A stretch of DNA of 64,000 nt. Origin: Haloactinospora alba (GTDB taxonomy: Bacteria > Actinomycetota > Actinomycetes > Streptosporangiales > Streptosporangiaceae). The notes beneath the pieces were generated by a model. The model searched no databases and had not been told where the DNA came from. It saw only the letters and a program-made list of their open reading frames with translations. Where the stretch lies: contig NZ_VFQC01000001.1 in the NCBI RefSeq assembly GCF_006717075.1, positions 434,001 through 498,000 on the forward strand. Direction: 5' to 3'. Shown piece by piece: positions 16,017 through 24,563 of this stretch. The position numbers and the translations under genes are program-made. Position 1 is the first letter of the stretch, and each line of letters starts with the position of its first letter.

Positions 16017-17369
16017 TTGAGCATCCTCCAAACCCGCCCCGACCTCGGGTCGCCCCAGCCCTACACGTTCCCCAAACCGCGCCGCCTGCGCGTCGGCAAC
16101 GGCAACGTGGTAGCGATCGACGTTCCCGGACAGCAGTACGCCGCCGTCCGCCTCGTCCAGCCGGCCGGCGGCGCCGCGGAACCCCCGGACCGGATGGGAG
16201 TCGCGGCGCTCACCGGCGAGGTGCTGGAGGACGGCATCCACGGCAACAGCTCCCTGGCACCCGCCCTGGAGCGGCACGGCGCCGAGTGGGTATCCCGGGT
16301 CACCTGGGACAGCTTCGTCACCGGTGTGGACGCCCCCGTCAACCGAATCTCGGAGGCGACGTCCCTGTTCGCCGAGGCGGTGCGCAGGCCGGCCCTGCTC
16401 CGCGACGACGTGCTGCGCCGCCGGGACCAGCTCGTGGAGCAGTTCTGGCTGGAAGCCTCCATGCCCTCCACCCTGGCGACGCGCGCCGTCGGCGGGCAGC
16501 TCTTCAGCGGCCGCTACGCCACCCCGCTCAGCGGCGGACCGGTGCGGCTGAACGACGTCACACCGGAGATGGTCGCCGACTTCCACTCCCGCAACATCGC
16601 CAACGTCGCCGGGACCCTCGTGGTGGTGGGCGACCTCGCCAACGTCGACCTGGAGAAGCTCGGCACGACCGTGTTCGGCGACGCCGAGTCCGCCCCGGAG
16701 GCGTCGGTGACCCCGCCGGAACCGGCCCCCGGCGAGGTGCCGCGGGTGCTGCTGATCGACCGGCCCGACTCGGTGCAGTCGGCCCTGGTGCTGGCGCACC
16801 GCGCCCCCTCCCGCTCGGAGGTCGACCTGCCCAAGGCCGACGGGATCAGCGACGTCCTCGGCGGGATGTTCACCTCCCGGCTCAACCTGGAGCTGCGGGA
16901 GAACCTGGGCTACACCTACGGCGCCGGATCCCGGTTCGACCTGCGCCGCGACAGCGGGGTGTTCCTGGTCAGCACCCAGGTGGAGCGCGACGCCACCGCC
17001 CACTCGATCACCGCCAGCATCGCCGAGACGGAGAAGCTGCAGAGCGGCGGCGTCACCGCGGCGGAGCTGGAGGCCGTACGCGAGTCCAACACCGTGGGGA
17101 TGCCGGTCACCTACTCCACCGCCCGCAGCCTGGCGAGCGCCCTCGTCGAGATGGTGGTGCACGACCTTCCCGACGACTACGTGGACCGGATGCGCGCCGG
17201 GTTCGAACGCATCACCGCCGACGACCTGGGGCAAGCCGCCCGGCAGTACCTGCGTCCGGAGGAGTTCGTGGTGATCGTGGTGGGCGACGCCCAGCACCTG
17301 CAACAGCCGCTGCGGGATACCGGTATCGGCCCCGTGACCGTGCGTGAGCCCGATAGTCTCTGGGGCTGA
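16017..17369 (+). CDS. M16 family peptidase-like protein (non-catalytic subunit)
   Basis: 450 residues from TTG at 16017. It aligns with the M16 fold (ending LENLGYTYGAGSRFDLRRD-like segments ELRENLGYTYGAGSRF), but at the position of HxxEH it has VAALTGEVLEDG, so zinc ligands are missing. It is expected to pair with the upstream catalytic subunit and help form the closed chamber. The genes are 49 bp apart on the same strand. The rare TTG start is supported by the absence of other in-frame starts that keep the N-terminal strand. Confidence 0.86.
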   Translation: MSILQTRPDLGSPQPYTFPKPRRLRVGNGNVVAIDVPGQQYAAVRLVQPAGGAAEPPDRMGVAALTGEVLEDGIHGNSSLAPALERHGAEWVSRVTWDSFVTGVDAPVNRISEATSLFAEAVRRPALLRDDVLRRRDQLVEQFWLEASMPSTLATRAVGGQLFSGRYATPLSGGPVRLNDVTPEMVADFHSRNIANVAGTLVVVGDLANVDLEKLGTTVFGDAESAPEASVTPPEPAPGEVPRVLLIDRPDSVQSALVLAHRAPSRSEVDLPKADGISDVLGGMFTSRLNLELRENLGYTYGAGSRFDLRRDSGVFLVSTQVERDATAHSITASIAETEKLQSGGVTAAELEAVRESNTVGMPVTYSTARSLASALVEMVVHDLPDDYVDRMRAGFERITADDLGQAARQYLRPEEFVVIVVGDAQHLQQPLRDTGIGPVTVREPDSLWG

Positions 17370-17595
17370 ACCTGTTTGAAACCCGTGCTGGTGGCAAAAT
17401 CAGGGACGGGAGGGGAAAGACCCGCGGCCGGGTCCACGCGACACGCCGCCGGGGCCGCGACCTCCTGAGGTACCGCCGCCGGCACGGGAGCGCCGTAGGA
17501 CTGATATAACGAGTGATCCGGCCCGAGCGCCGCGACCCCGAATGCAAGAGCCCAGGAGGCCGACGTGGCCCGTGATCTGATCCGCTGAAACTGCT

Positions 17596-18945
17596 GTGTC
17601 CCCCATCGAAAACTCCGAGGCAGAGCGGCCGAGCGCGCCGCCGGACGAGACGCGTACCAGCGCCTCCGGCGGCAGCGGCGGGCACCGTGTGCTCAAGGGC
17701 CGCTACGAGCTGCTCGACGAGGTAGCGCGCGGCGGTGTCGGCATCGTGTGGCGCGCCACGGACCTCACCCTCGACCGTGAGGTCGCGGTGAAGGAGCTCC
17801 GGCTGCCGCCGGACATGAGCGCGTCGGAACGCGACTCGCTGCTGCGGCGCACGACCCACGAGGCGCGGGTGGCGGCGCGACTGACCCACCCCGGTATCGT
17901 CACCGTCCTCGACGTGGTGGACGAGGACGAGCGGCCGTGGATCGTCATGGAGCTCGTCGAGGCCCGCACGCTCGACGAGATCGTGCAGAGCACGGGAACG
18001 CTGGCCTACCAGCGGGCCGCCGAGATCGGCCTGCAGCTGATCGACGCGTTGAAGGCCGCCCACAACGAGGGGATCGTGCACCGGGACGTCAAACCGGAGA
18101 ACGTGATGGTCAGCGAGGGCGGCCGCGTCGTACTGACCGACTTCGGGCTGGCGACCTGGACGGGCGAGTCCGCCCTGACCACCTCCGGCCGGATCATCGG
18201 CTCCCCGTCCTACATCCCGCCGGAGCGCGCCAAGGCCGGGCCGGTCGGCGCCGAGTCGGACCTGTGGGCGCTGGGCGCCACCCTGTACAAGGCCATCGAG
18301 GGTTACCCGCCCTACGACCGCAAGGGCTACCTCCGCATCCTGCGCGGCGACGAGCTGGAGGAGCCGTCCACGGCGCGCAACGGCGGGCCGCTCGCGCCGG
18401 TGCTGGCTGCCCTGCTGCGGGTGCAGCCCGACGACCGCATGTCGGCGGACGACGCGACCAAGCGGATGCGCAGCGTCGCTCTGGCCCCGTGGGCGCGGGA
18501 ACCCGAACCCGCCGCCGAACAGGAGCCGGAAGCGGACGAGGACGAGGAGCCCGAACGAGCTGAGTCCTCCGTGGACGGCGGCGACGCTGGCGACGCCGGG
18601 AGCGCCGGGAGCGCCGGGGACGAGCCCGAGGTGCCTCCGCAGGCGGAGGAGGAGGGCCGCGAGTCGGCCCGGGAGCATTTCCGGCAGGGGGCGTCCGTGC
18701 TGCGGACGTCGCTGCAGGAGTCCATGTCGGAGTCGATGTCCTCGCTGCAGGAGCGGCTGCAGCGGCACGGCCACGATTCCATGGGGTCGCTGCTGACGTC
18801 GATCCGCGACTCCACGGACACGCTCGGGCTGACCAACTCCGGCAGGCACCGGGACAGGAGCGCGCTGCCCATCGCTGCGATGGTCGCCTGCGGAGTGCTG
18901 GGACTGCTGACAGTGGTGCTGTGGGTCCTGATCTCCCGCGGCTGA
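17596..18945 (+). CDS. Tail-anchored serine/threonine protein kinase
   Basis: 449-residue Hanks-type kinase from GTG at 17596. The kinase domain spans about 35-295: glycine loop EVARGGVGIVW, invariant Lys in VAVKELRL, catalytic loop VHRDVKPENV, DFG in LTDFGLA, and the P+1 region SPSYIPPERA. A long acidic linker and an amphipathic segment with SLQESMSESMSSLQERLQRH follow. One transmembrane helix, MVACGVLGLLTVVLWVLI, ends three residues before the stop. There is no extracellular PASTA or sensor domain, so it is tethered from inside the membrane. A diverged copy of its 3' end lies at 28.1 kb. Confidence 0.92.
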   Translation: MSPIENSEAERPSAPPDETRTSASGGSGGHRVLKGRYELLDEVARGGVGIVWRATDLTLDREVAVKELRLPPDMSASERDSLLRRTTHEARVAARLTHPGIVTVLDVVDEDERPWIVMELVEARTLDEIVQSTGTLAYQRAAEIGLQLIDALKAAHNEGIVHRDVKPENVMVSEGGRVVLTDFGLATWTGESALTTSGRIIGSPSYIPPERAKAGPVGAESDLWALGATLYKAIEGYPPYDRKGYLRILRGDELEEPSTARNGGPLAPVLAALLRVQPDDRMSADDATKRMRSVALAPWAREPEPAAEQEPEADEDEEPERAESSVDGGDAGDAGSAGSAGDEPEVPPQAEEEGRESAREHFRQGASVLRTSLQESMSESMSSLQERLQRHGHDSMGSLLTSIRDSTDTLGLTNSGRHRDRSALPIAAMVACGVLGLLTVVLWVLISRG

Positions 18946-19011
18946 GCCATCCGGCCCCGGCCATGAGGTGAGGGTACGGTCGCGGCGGCTGCCCTGGCAG
19001 TCGCCGTGCGG

Positions 19012-19203
19012 TCACCATCCAGCCGGGTGCGGGCACGCGTAGTGGTGCGCCCACCAGGGCGTGCGGTGCTCGCCGCGCAGGCGCACCGCCTCGCCCCAGT
19101 GCTCGTCGGACCGGGGCAGTACGCCGCGTCGAACCGCGCGGGCGCCCCGCCTCTCGGCGCGTGTGGGATGGCAGCGCCCCTCCGGGGACTGTCCGTCTTC
19201 CAC
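19012..19203 (-). CDS. Possible small unknown protein
   Basis: Candidate 63-residue minus-strand gene in an otherwise empty gap. The C-terminal part (DEHWGEAVRLRGEHRT then PWWAHHYACPHPAGW) is Trp/His-rich and protein-like. Third codon positions are strongly G/C in this frame (about 28 of the last 31 codons by eye), which supports coding. The start is unsure: GTG at 19203 lacks a good ribosome site, and the frame stays open to 19374. I do not recognise the family. Confidence 0.4.
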   Translation of the reverse strand: MEDGQSPEGRCHPTRAERRGARAVRRGVLPRSDEHWGEAVRLRGEHRTPWWAHHYACPHPAGW

Positions 19204-19438
19204 CGCTGCGGCGAGGTCGGTACCTCGCTGCGCTATCGCCCGTGTGGAGCGCGGGACCAGCCTCTGACGCTGTGTCCACTGCGTCCATGCGGGTGTTTCC
19301 GGACCGCGCGGGCCGTGCGGCGGCCGCGGCCGCCGGCAGTGCCGGTGCGTGCGAACGGTTCCGGTCTTCTTCACGCCGTGCCCTGAACGGTTCAGCGCGG
19401 TAACCCGCCCCCGGCCTCCTGCGGAGATAGACCGAAGT
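19204..19438. other. Gap before the siderophore operon
   Basis: Frames are open on both strands, but composition is Arg/Pro-rich and nothing is recognisable. It may hold the true start of the small minus-strand gene ending at 19012. Confidence 0.3.
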
Positions 19439-19476
19439 GTAGGTTAGACTTGCCTAATTAAGGCAAGCCTTGCCAA
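19439..19476 (+). promoter_or_regulatory. Tandem iron boxes (IdeR/DmdR type)
   Basis: GTAGGTTAGACTTGCCTAA at 19439-19457 matches 15 of 19 positions of the actinobacterial iron-box consensus. A second, weaker box, TTAAGGCAAGCCTTGCCAA, abuts it at 19458-19476. They lie 38-76 bp before the binding-protein start, so an iron-loaded IdeR/DmdR repressor should shut off the siderophore importer when iron is plentiful. Confidence 0.82.
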
Positions 19477-19514
19477 AGTGAATGGTGAGGTTCCCCCACA
19501 CTTCTGGAGTCGTC

Positions 19515-20462
19515 GTGTTCCCACGCTCTGCTGCCCTGTGCTCACTCCTCTCGGTCTCGGTGCTGGTTCTGGCCGGATGCTCGACCGGCGCCGCGGACGA
19601 GGACGCGCCCGATGACGGGGCGACCGTCACGGTGGACGCGGCCAACGGCGAGATCGAGGTCCCCGCGACCCCCGAGACCGTCGTCGTGTTCGACAACTCC
19701 CAGCTGGACATCCTGGACGCGCTGGAGGTCGAGGTCGCGGGAATCCCCTCCGCCGACACGGTCCCCGAGTTCTTCGCGGACTACGCCGAGGACGACTCCG
19801 TCGCCGACGTCGGTTCGCTGTTCGAGCCCGACTTCGAGGCGGTGTCCGAACTCGACCCGGACCTGATCATCAGCGGCGGACGCAGCTCCGGTGCCACCGA
19901 GGAGCTCTCCGAGATCGCCACCACGATCGACATGAGCCTGGGCACCGACACCGTCACCAGCCTCACCGACCGGACCCGGACCTACGGCGAGATCTTCGAC
20001 CGCTCCGAGAGGGCGAAGGAGCTCACCACCGAGCTCGAGGACCGCGTCGCCGAGGTCGGCGAAGGGGTCGCCGATTCCGGCGACGGCCTCCTGGTCATGT
20101 CCAGCTCCGGGGAGATCAGCGCCTACGGGCCCGGGTCGCGGTTCGGCTTCTTCTACGACGACCTCGGCCTGGAACCCTCGATGGGGATCTCCAGTGACGA
20201 GAGCAGCCACGGCGAGGTGCTGTCGTTCGAGGCGCTCGCCGACGCCGATCCGGACTGGCTGTACGTGATCGACCGCGACACCGCCATCGGTGAGGAGGGC
20301 GCGTCCCCCGCCGAGCAGGTCCTCGACAACGAGCTGGTCAACGGCACCACGGCCGCCGAGGAGGACCAGATCCTCTACCTCGACTCCCAGGAGCTGTACC
20401 TCGTCGGCGGTATACAGGCCCACCTCAACGCGCTGGGCCAGGTCGAGGACGCCCTCTCCTGA
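19515..20462 (+). CDS. Iron-siderophore ABC importer, binding lipoprotein
   Basis: 315-residue FepB/CeuE-type binding protein. I chose GTG at 19515 with GGAG 6 nt upstream, not the earlier GTG at 19482, because it gives a standard signal peptide with lipobox VLAGC (Cys near 22). The body has VPATPETVVVFDNSQLDILD, a typical N-lobe segment, and DADPDWLYVIDRD in the C-lobe. It binds a ferric siderophore outside the membrane. The order lipoprotein, permease, permease, ATPase resembles the Ceu/Ycl catecholate systems. It is the first gene after the iron boxes. Confidence 0.9.
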   Translation: MFPRSAALCSLLSVSVLVLAGCSTGAADEDAPDDGATVTVDAANGEIEVPATPETVVVFDNSQLDILDALEVEVAGIPSADTVPEFFADYAEDDSVADVGSLFEPDFEAVSELDPDLIISGGRSSGATEELSEIATTIDMSLGTDTVTSLTDRTRTYGEIFDRSERAKELTTELEDRVAEVGEGVADSGDGLLVMSSSGEISAYGPGSRFGFFYDDLGLEPSMGISSDESSHGEVLSFEALADADPDWLYVIDRDTAIGEEGASPAEQVLDNELVNGTTAAEEDQILYLDSQELYLVGGIQAHLNALGQVEDALS

Positions 20463-20465
20463 TCC

Positions 20466-21497
20466 ATGGTGGGAACCCCGGTCGAAACCACGAACCCCGC
20501 TGGGGACCGGCGTAGCAACCGGGCCCCAGCGGGCGGGGAGCGCCCCGCGCTCGCCCTGACCGCGCTCGCGGTCCTCGCGCTGTCCGTGACCAGCCTGTTC
20601 GTCGGCGCCAGCGACATCTCCCCGGATGCCCTGCTCAACTCCTCCGAGGCGCGGAGACTGTTCCTCGTCAGCCGGCTGCCGCGCACCCTCGCCCTGCTGC
20701 TGGCCGGCGCCGCTATGAGCGTCGCCGGACTCATCATGCAGATGCTCACCCACAACCGGTTCGTCGAGCCGTCCACGGCCGGGACCACCGAGTCGGCCGC
20801 GCTGGGCATTCTGCTGATGACGATCCTCTTCCCCGGAGCTCCGCTGTGGGCCCGGATGAGCGCCGCGTGCCTGGCCGCGCTGCTGGGAACCGCCCTGTTC
20901 CTGGGGATCCTGCGACGGGTCGCGTGGACGTCGTCGTTGATCGTCCCGCTCGTCGGCATCATGCTGGGGGCCGTCATCAGCGCGGTCACGACCTGGATCG
21001 CGCTGCGCAACGACCTGCTGCAGACGCTGGGCACCTGGCAGTCGGGGGACTTCTCCGGTGTCATGCAGGGACGCTACGAGCAGCTGTGGCTGGTCGGCCT
21101 CCTGGCCCTGGTGGCCTACCTGGTCGCCGACCGTCTCACTGTCGCGGGGCTCGGCCGCGACATCGCCGTCAGCATCGGTCTGAACCACCGCGCCGTCATG
21201 GCCCTGGGAGTCGGCATCGTGGCCGTGATCAGCGGGGCGGTGGTGACCGTCGTCGGGTCGCTGCCGTTCCTCGGCCTGGTCGTGCCCAACCTGGTCAGCA
21301 TGACCGTCGGCGACCACGTGCGCCGGGGCGTTCCCTGGGTGTGCCTGTTGGGCGGGGGAGTGCTGGTCCTGTGCGACATCGTCTCCCGGACCATCCGCCC
21401 ACCGTTCGAGATCCCCGTCGGCAGTGTCCTCGGCGTGGTCGGGGCCGCGGTGTTCCTGACCCTGCTGTTGCGAGGGAGCGCCCATGGACTCCGCTGA
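20466..21497 (+). CDS. Iron-siderophore ABC importer, permease 1
   Basis: 343-residue FecCD-family permease with about nine or ten hydrophobic helices. Conserved segments include LFLVSRLPRTLALLLAGAAM, MSVAGLIMQMLTHNRFVEP and the coupling-helix region TVVGSLPFLGLVVPNLVS. It begins 3 bp after the lipoprotein stop and overlaps the second permease by 14 bp. The charged 35-residue N-terminus precedes the first helix. It forms a heterodimer with the next gene product to move the ferric siderophore across the membrane. Confidence 0.92.
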   Translation: MVGTPVETTNPAGDRRSNRAPAGGERPALALTALAVLALSVTSLFVGASDISPDALLNSSEARRLFLVSRLPRTLALLLAGAAMSVAGLIMQMLTHNRFVEPSTAGTTESAALGILLMTILFPGAPLWARMSAACLAALLGTALFLGILRRVAWTSSLIVPLVGIMLGAVISAVTTWIALRNDLLQTLGTWQSGDFSGVMQGRYEQLWLVGLLALVAYLVADRLTVAGLGRDIAVSIGLNHRAVMALGVGIVAVISGAVVTVVGSLPFLGLVVPNLVSMTVGDHVRRGVPWVCLLGGGVLVLCDIVSRTIRPPFEIPVGSVLGVVGAAVFLTLLLRGSAHGLR

Positions 21498-22494
21498 CCA
21501 CTCCCCACCCCGTGCCGGGAGCGGGCGGTTGCCACGCCTCCGGTCGATGCCCGCGCCGTTCCGGATCACGGTTCTGGCGACGGTCGCGCTCGTGTGCGTC
21601 CTCGCCTACCTGACCTTCGGAGTCTCGGGTGACATCGCCTACGTCGCCAGCCGCCGCTCCACCGTCGTTGCCACGATGGTCCTCGTGGCCTTCGCCGGAG
21701 CCGTCTCCACGGTCCTGCTGCACACGGTCACCGACAACCGCATCCTCACCCCCTCCATCATGGGTATGGAGGCGCTGTTCGTCCTGGTACAGACCTGCCT
21801 GGTGTTCGCCTTCGGCCTCGCCGGACTGGGCGCGCTGCCGCCGGCCGCCGCGTTCCTCGCCCAGGCCGCGCTCCTCGTGCTGTTCGCCGTCCTGCTGTTC
21901 AACCGCCTGTTCACCGGCGGGATCGGCAGCCTGCACCTGACCCTGCTCGTGGGAATCGTGTTCGGGGTGCTGTTCACCAGCCTGTCCCAGCTGATGCAGC
22001 GCCTGCTGGACCCCAACGAGTTCACCGCGCTGCAGACCCGGCTCCTCGCCCGCCTGACCCGGGCCGATCCCGAGATCCTCCCCTGGGCCGCGGGGGTGGC
22101 GGCCGCGGTCGGCGTGTACGTGTGGCGACGTCACCGGATGCTGGACGTGGTCGCCCTGGGTCGGGACGCGGCCGTGAACCTGGGGGTCGACCACACCCGG
22201 GCCGCTCGGATCCTGCTCGTGCTCGTGGCCCTGCTCGTCGCGACCTCCACCGCGCTCGTCGGTCCGCTGACGTTCTTCGGGTTCATGGCGGCGACGCTCG
22301 CCTACCAGGTGGCGGGGCGGCACGAGCACCGCTACGTCCTGCCGGTGGCGTTCCTCGTCGGACTGTGCACCCTGGTCGGCGGGCAGTTCGTCCTCGAGTA
22401 CCTCCTGGGACACGCCGGGACCCTGAGTGTCGTCATCGAGTTCACCGGGGGCTCGCTGTTCCTGTACCTCCTACTGCGAAAGGCCGCGCGTTGA
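21484..22494 (+). CDS. Iron-siderophore ABC importer, permease 2
   Basis: 336-residue FecCD-family permease, more diverged than its partner but with the matching pattern: ILTPSIMGMEALFVLVQ at the position of the signature loop and STALVGPLTFFGFMAATLAY for the coupling helix. It overlaps the upstream permease by 14 bp and the ATPase start by 4 bp, so the four genes are translated as a tight operon. Sequence layout is closest to the CeuC/YclO half of petrobactin or enterobactin-type importers, from family knowledge. Confidence 0.9.
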   Translation: MDSADHSPPRAGSGRLPRLRSMPAPFRITVLATVALVCVLAYLTFGVSGDIAYVASRRSTVVATMVLVAFAGAVSTVLLHTVTDNRILTPSIMGMEALFVLVQTCLVFAFGLAGLGALPPAAAFLAQAALLVLFAVLLFNRLFTGGIGSLHLTLLVGIVFGVLFTSLSQLMQRLLDPNEFTALQTRLLARLTRADPEILPWAAGVAAAVGVYVWRRHRMLDVVALGRDAAVNLGVDHTRAARILLVLVALLVATSTALVGPLTFFGFMAATLAYQVAGRHEHRYVLPVAFLVGLCTLVGGQFVLEYLLGHAGTLSVVIEFTGGSLFLYLLLRKAAR

Positions 22495-23246
22495 TCGAGC
22501 TGACCGACCTGACCAAGAGCTACGGGACCGAAACCGTCCTCGACGGTGTCTCGTTGCGCATCGAGCGCGGCGGGGTCACCGCGATCATCGGCCCCAACGG
22601 GGCGGGCAAGTCGACCATGCTCACCATCATCGGCCGCCTCCTCGCATCCGACGGCGGCCGGGTGACCGTGGACGAGCTCGACACGGCCACGGCACCGGGC
22701 AGGGTCATGGCCAAACGCCTGTCCATACTGCGCCAGGAGAACCGGTTCACGACCCGCCTGACCGTGCGGGACCTGGTGTCCTTCGGGCGTTACCCGCACT
22801 CCGGAGGGCGCCTGACCGCCGAGGACCACGCCCGGGTGGAGGCCGCCCTGGGGTTCCTGGACCTGTACGACCTCGCGGACCGTTTCATCGACGAGCTCTC
22901 CGGCGGCCAGCGCCAGCGCGCCTACGTCGCCATGGTGCTGTGCCAGGACACCGACTACGTCCTGCTCGACGAACCGCTCAACAACCTCGACATGAAGCAC
23001 GCCGTGGCGATGATGCGCCAGATCCGCAGCGCCGCCGACACGCTCGGCAAGACGATCGTGCTCGTCATCCACGACATCAACTTCGCCTCGGCCTACGCCG
23101 ACCGGATCATCGCCATGCGCGCCGGCGCGATCGCCCGCTCCGGGCCTCCGGAGGAGATCATGACCACCGGGGTCCTGCGGGACGTGTTCGACCTGGAGGT
23201 CCGCGTGGAACGGATCGGCGGCTCGCTGGTGGGGGTGTACTACTGA
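22491..23246 (+). CDS. Iron-siderophore ABC importer, ATP-binding protein
   Basis: 251-residue ATPase. The start is TTG at 22491, overlapping the permease stop, with AAAGG 8 nt upstream; this gives the family-typical N-terminus IELTDLTKSYG. Walker A GPNGAGKST at 34-42, signature LSGGQRQR at 136-143 and Walker B VLLDEP at 157-162 are intact. The sequence around IGPNGAGKSTMLTIIGRLL is close to the CeuD/YclP group. It completes the iron-regulated importer; no siderophore biosynthesis genes are next to it, so uptake of a xenosiderophore is possible. Confidence 0.93.
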   Translation: MIELTDLTKSYGTETVLDGVSLRIERGGVTAIIGPNGAGKSTMLTIIGRLLASDGGRVTVDELDTATAPGRVMAKRLSILRQENRFTTRLTVRDLVSFGRYPHSGGRLTAEDHARVEAALGFLDLYDLADRFIDELSGGQRQRAYVAMVLCQDTDYVLLDEPLNNLDMKHAVAMMRQIRSAADTLGKTIVLVIHDINFASAYADRIIAMRAGAIARSGPPEEIMTTGVLRDVFDLEVRVERIGGSLVGVYY

Positions 23247-23607
23247 CCCCGGCGGAGACAGGCCTCAGGGCCGCCTGGCGGGTACGGCCCGAACGGCGGA
23301 CGAGCACTCCGGCCGGACGGACGGAACTCCTTCCCGTCTGTCTCACCGGTTCTGCCCCGTTCCTTGCCTGTCGGATCCGGGCGGGAGTTGATGACGGCCC
23401 TGGCAAGAGGATCTCTCCGATGGTGGGAACAGATTTGCGGACCGTCAGGTGGTCTGCTTTCCGAGCTGGTTCGGAACCTTTCAGACCCCCTATCGGGATG
23501 TAACCAACGTTGAGGAGACCGCGAACCGGCCGAGAAGGAGAGGAACGTCCTGCCGGCGGAGGAGCTGTCCAGACACCAGCATGTCCTTGTGACGCCGTGT
23601 GCCAGTG
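23247..23607. other. Boundary between core region and accessory island
   Basis: 360 bp between the convergent ends of the siderophore operon and the island. I see no gene, tRNA or clear repeat. Base composition drops to the right, marking the edge of the lower-GC island. Confidence 0.4.
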
Positions 23608-24141
23608 CTATACACCCTCGTCCATTGGGTGGGAGGGCCATGCTGATTCCGCAACGGCGAACCGCTGGTCGTATTTGTCCAGTACCCAGCGTTCCAGATC
23701 GAAGAGCCACACCTGTTCCACGGTGAGTATGTAGAACCGTCGGCCCCCCGCACCGCTGAACTCGCTCTCCGGAAGCATCCATTGGGTGCGGGTCTTCTCG
23801 TCGGGGAAGTTGCGCTCGTAGTAGAGGGCATGAACACCGGGAACAAGCTGGTCCTGTACTTCGGTTGCGGTACCGGTCAGTTGGAGACCGTCCAGACCAG
23901 GGGTGGGGCCGTCGAGTCCGGTGCGGAAGATCGCTCCGCTCACCCGCGGGTCGCTTCGCAGGTACCGGGAATGGGCCGCTTCCCATGCCGAATACCAGAG
24001 AAGCCGCAGGGGTTGGTACAGAACAACATAGTTGACTGGTGAGGACCATGCACCTTCGGGGCCGGATGTGGCGAGGGTGACGAATTTTCCGTGGTTGAGC
24101 AGCGAATGAACCCGTTGTTTTGATGAGTTGTTTTCCAGCAT
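23608..24141 (-). CDS. Pyridoxamine 5'-phosphate oxidase-like flavoprotein
   Basis: 177-residue protein with the split-barrel FMN-binding signature HGKFVTLATSGPEGAWSSPV near residues 17-36, then LRLLWYSAWEAAHSRYLRSD and VSGAIF, as in the PPOX/general-stress FMN family. It may reduce or oxidise a small metabolite with FMN or F420. It is the last gene of a three-gene minus-strand group in a lower-GC island, 35 bp after the small gene. Given the neighbour with methyl- and acyl-transfer domains, a tailoring role in a natural product pathway is possible but is inference. Confidence 0.7.
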   Translation of the reverse strand: MLENNSSKQRVHSLLNHGKFVTLATSGPEGAWSSPVNYVVLYQPLRLLWYSAWEAAHSRYLRSDPRVSGAIFRTGLDGPTPGLDGLQLTGTATEVQDQLVPGVHALYYERNFPDEKTRTQWMLPESEFSGAGGRRFYILTVEQVWLFDLERWVLDKYDQRFAVAESAWPSHPMDEGV

Positions 24142-24176
24142 TCTATAAGTACCTTTTCGATGAAGATGCTAACCAT

Positions 24177-24530
24177 CTAGGAGTCCTGGTCGTATCCGAT
24201 CGAGGGCACTGGGGCGTCGCCGAGTAGCCTGGCATCGCGGATATACCACCATTTTTCCTGTTCACAGCGGCGCGCTTCCCACTCCTTGTCGTTGGACCTC
24301 CGTTTGAGTTCGGCCCTGTAGGATCCCCAGCTCGCCTCGTCAGCGAAACTCACGTGGTGTTCGATGGAATGTACGTTCGCTCCGACGGTGCATACGTACC
24401 ATCGGGTGCAAAGCACCTCTTCGATCCCGTTGTAGAACCAGTCCTGTCGTTCGCGGATCCACTCCCAGAACTCCGTCATATTCGCTCTGGCGTATTCTGT
24501 CGGTTCGAATGTGTATACGAGATGGATCAT
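24177..24530 (-). CDS. Small protein of unknown function
   Basis: 117 residues, starting MIHLVYTFEPTEYARANMTE and rich in Trp (nine residues). The pattern of a strand, a helix with EWIRERQDWFYNGIEE, a strand RWYVCTVGANVHSIEHHV and the motif SFADEASWGSYRAELKRRS resembles a dimeric alpha/beta-barrel (NIPSNAP or monooxygenase-like) fold, but I cannot assign a family. It is 33 bp downstream of the fusion enzyme and 35 bp upstream of the PPOX-like gene, so all three are probably one transcript. Confidence 0.65.
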   Translation of the reverse strand: MIHLVYTFEPTEYARANMTEFWEWIRERQDWFYNGIEEVLCTRWYVCTVGANVHSIEHHVSFADEASWGSYRAELKRRSNDKEWEARRCEQEKWWYIRDARLLGDAPVPSIGYDQDS

Positions 24531-24563
24531 ATCTCGTCCTTTCCGCCCCTGGGGCAGTCGTGC

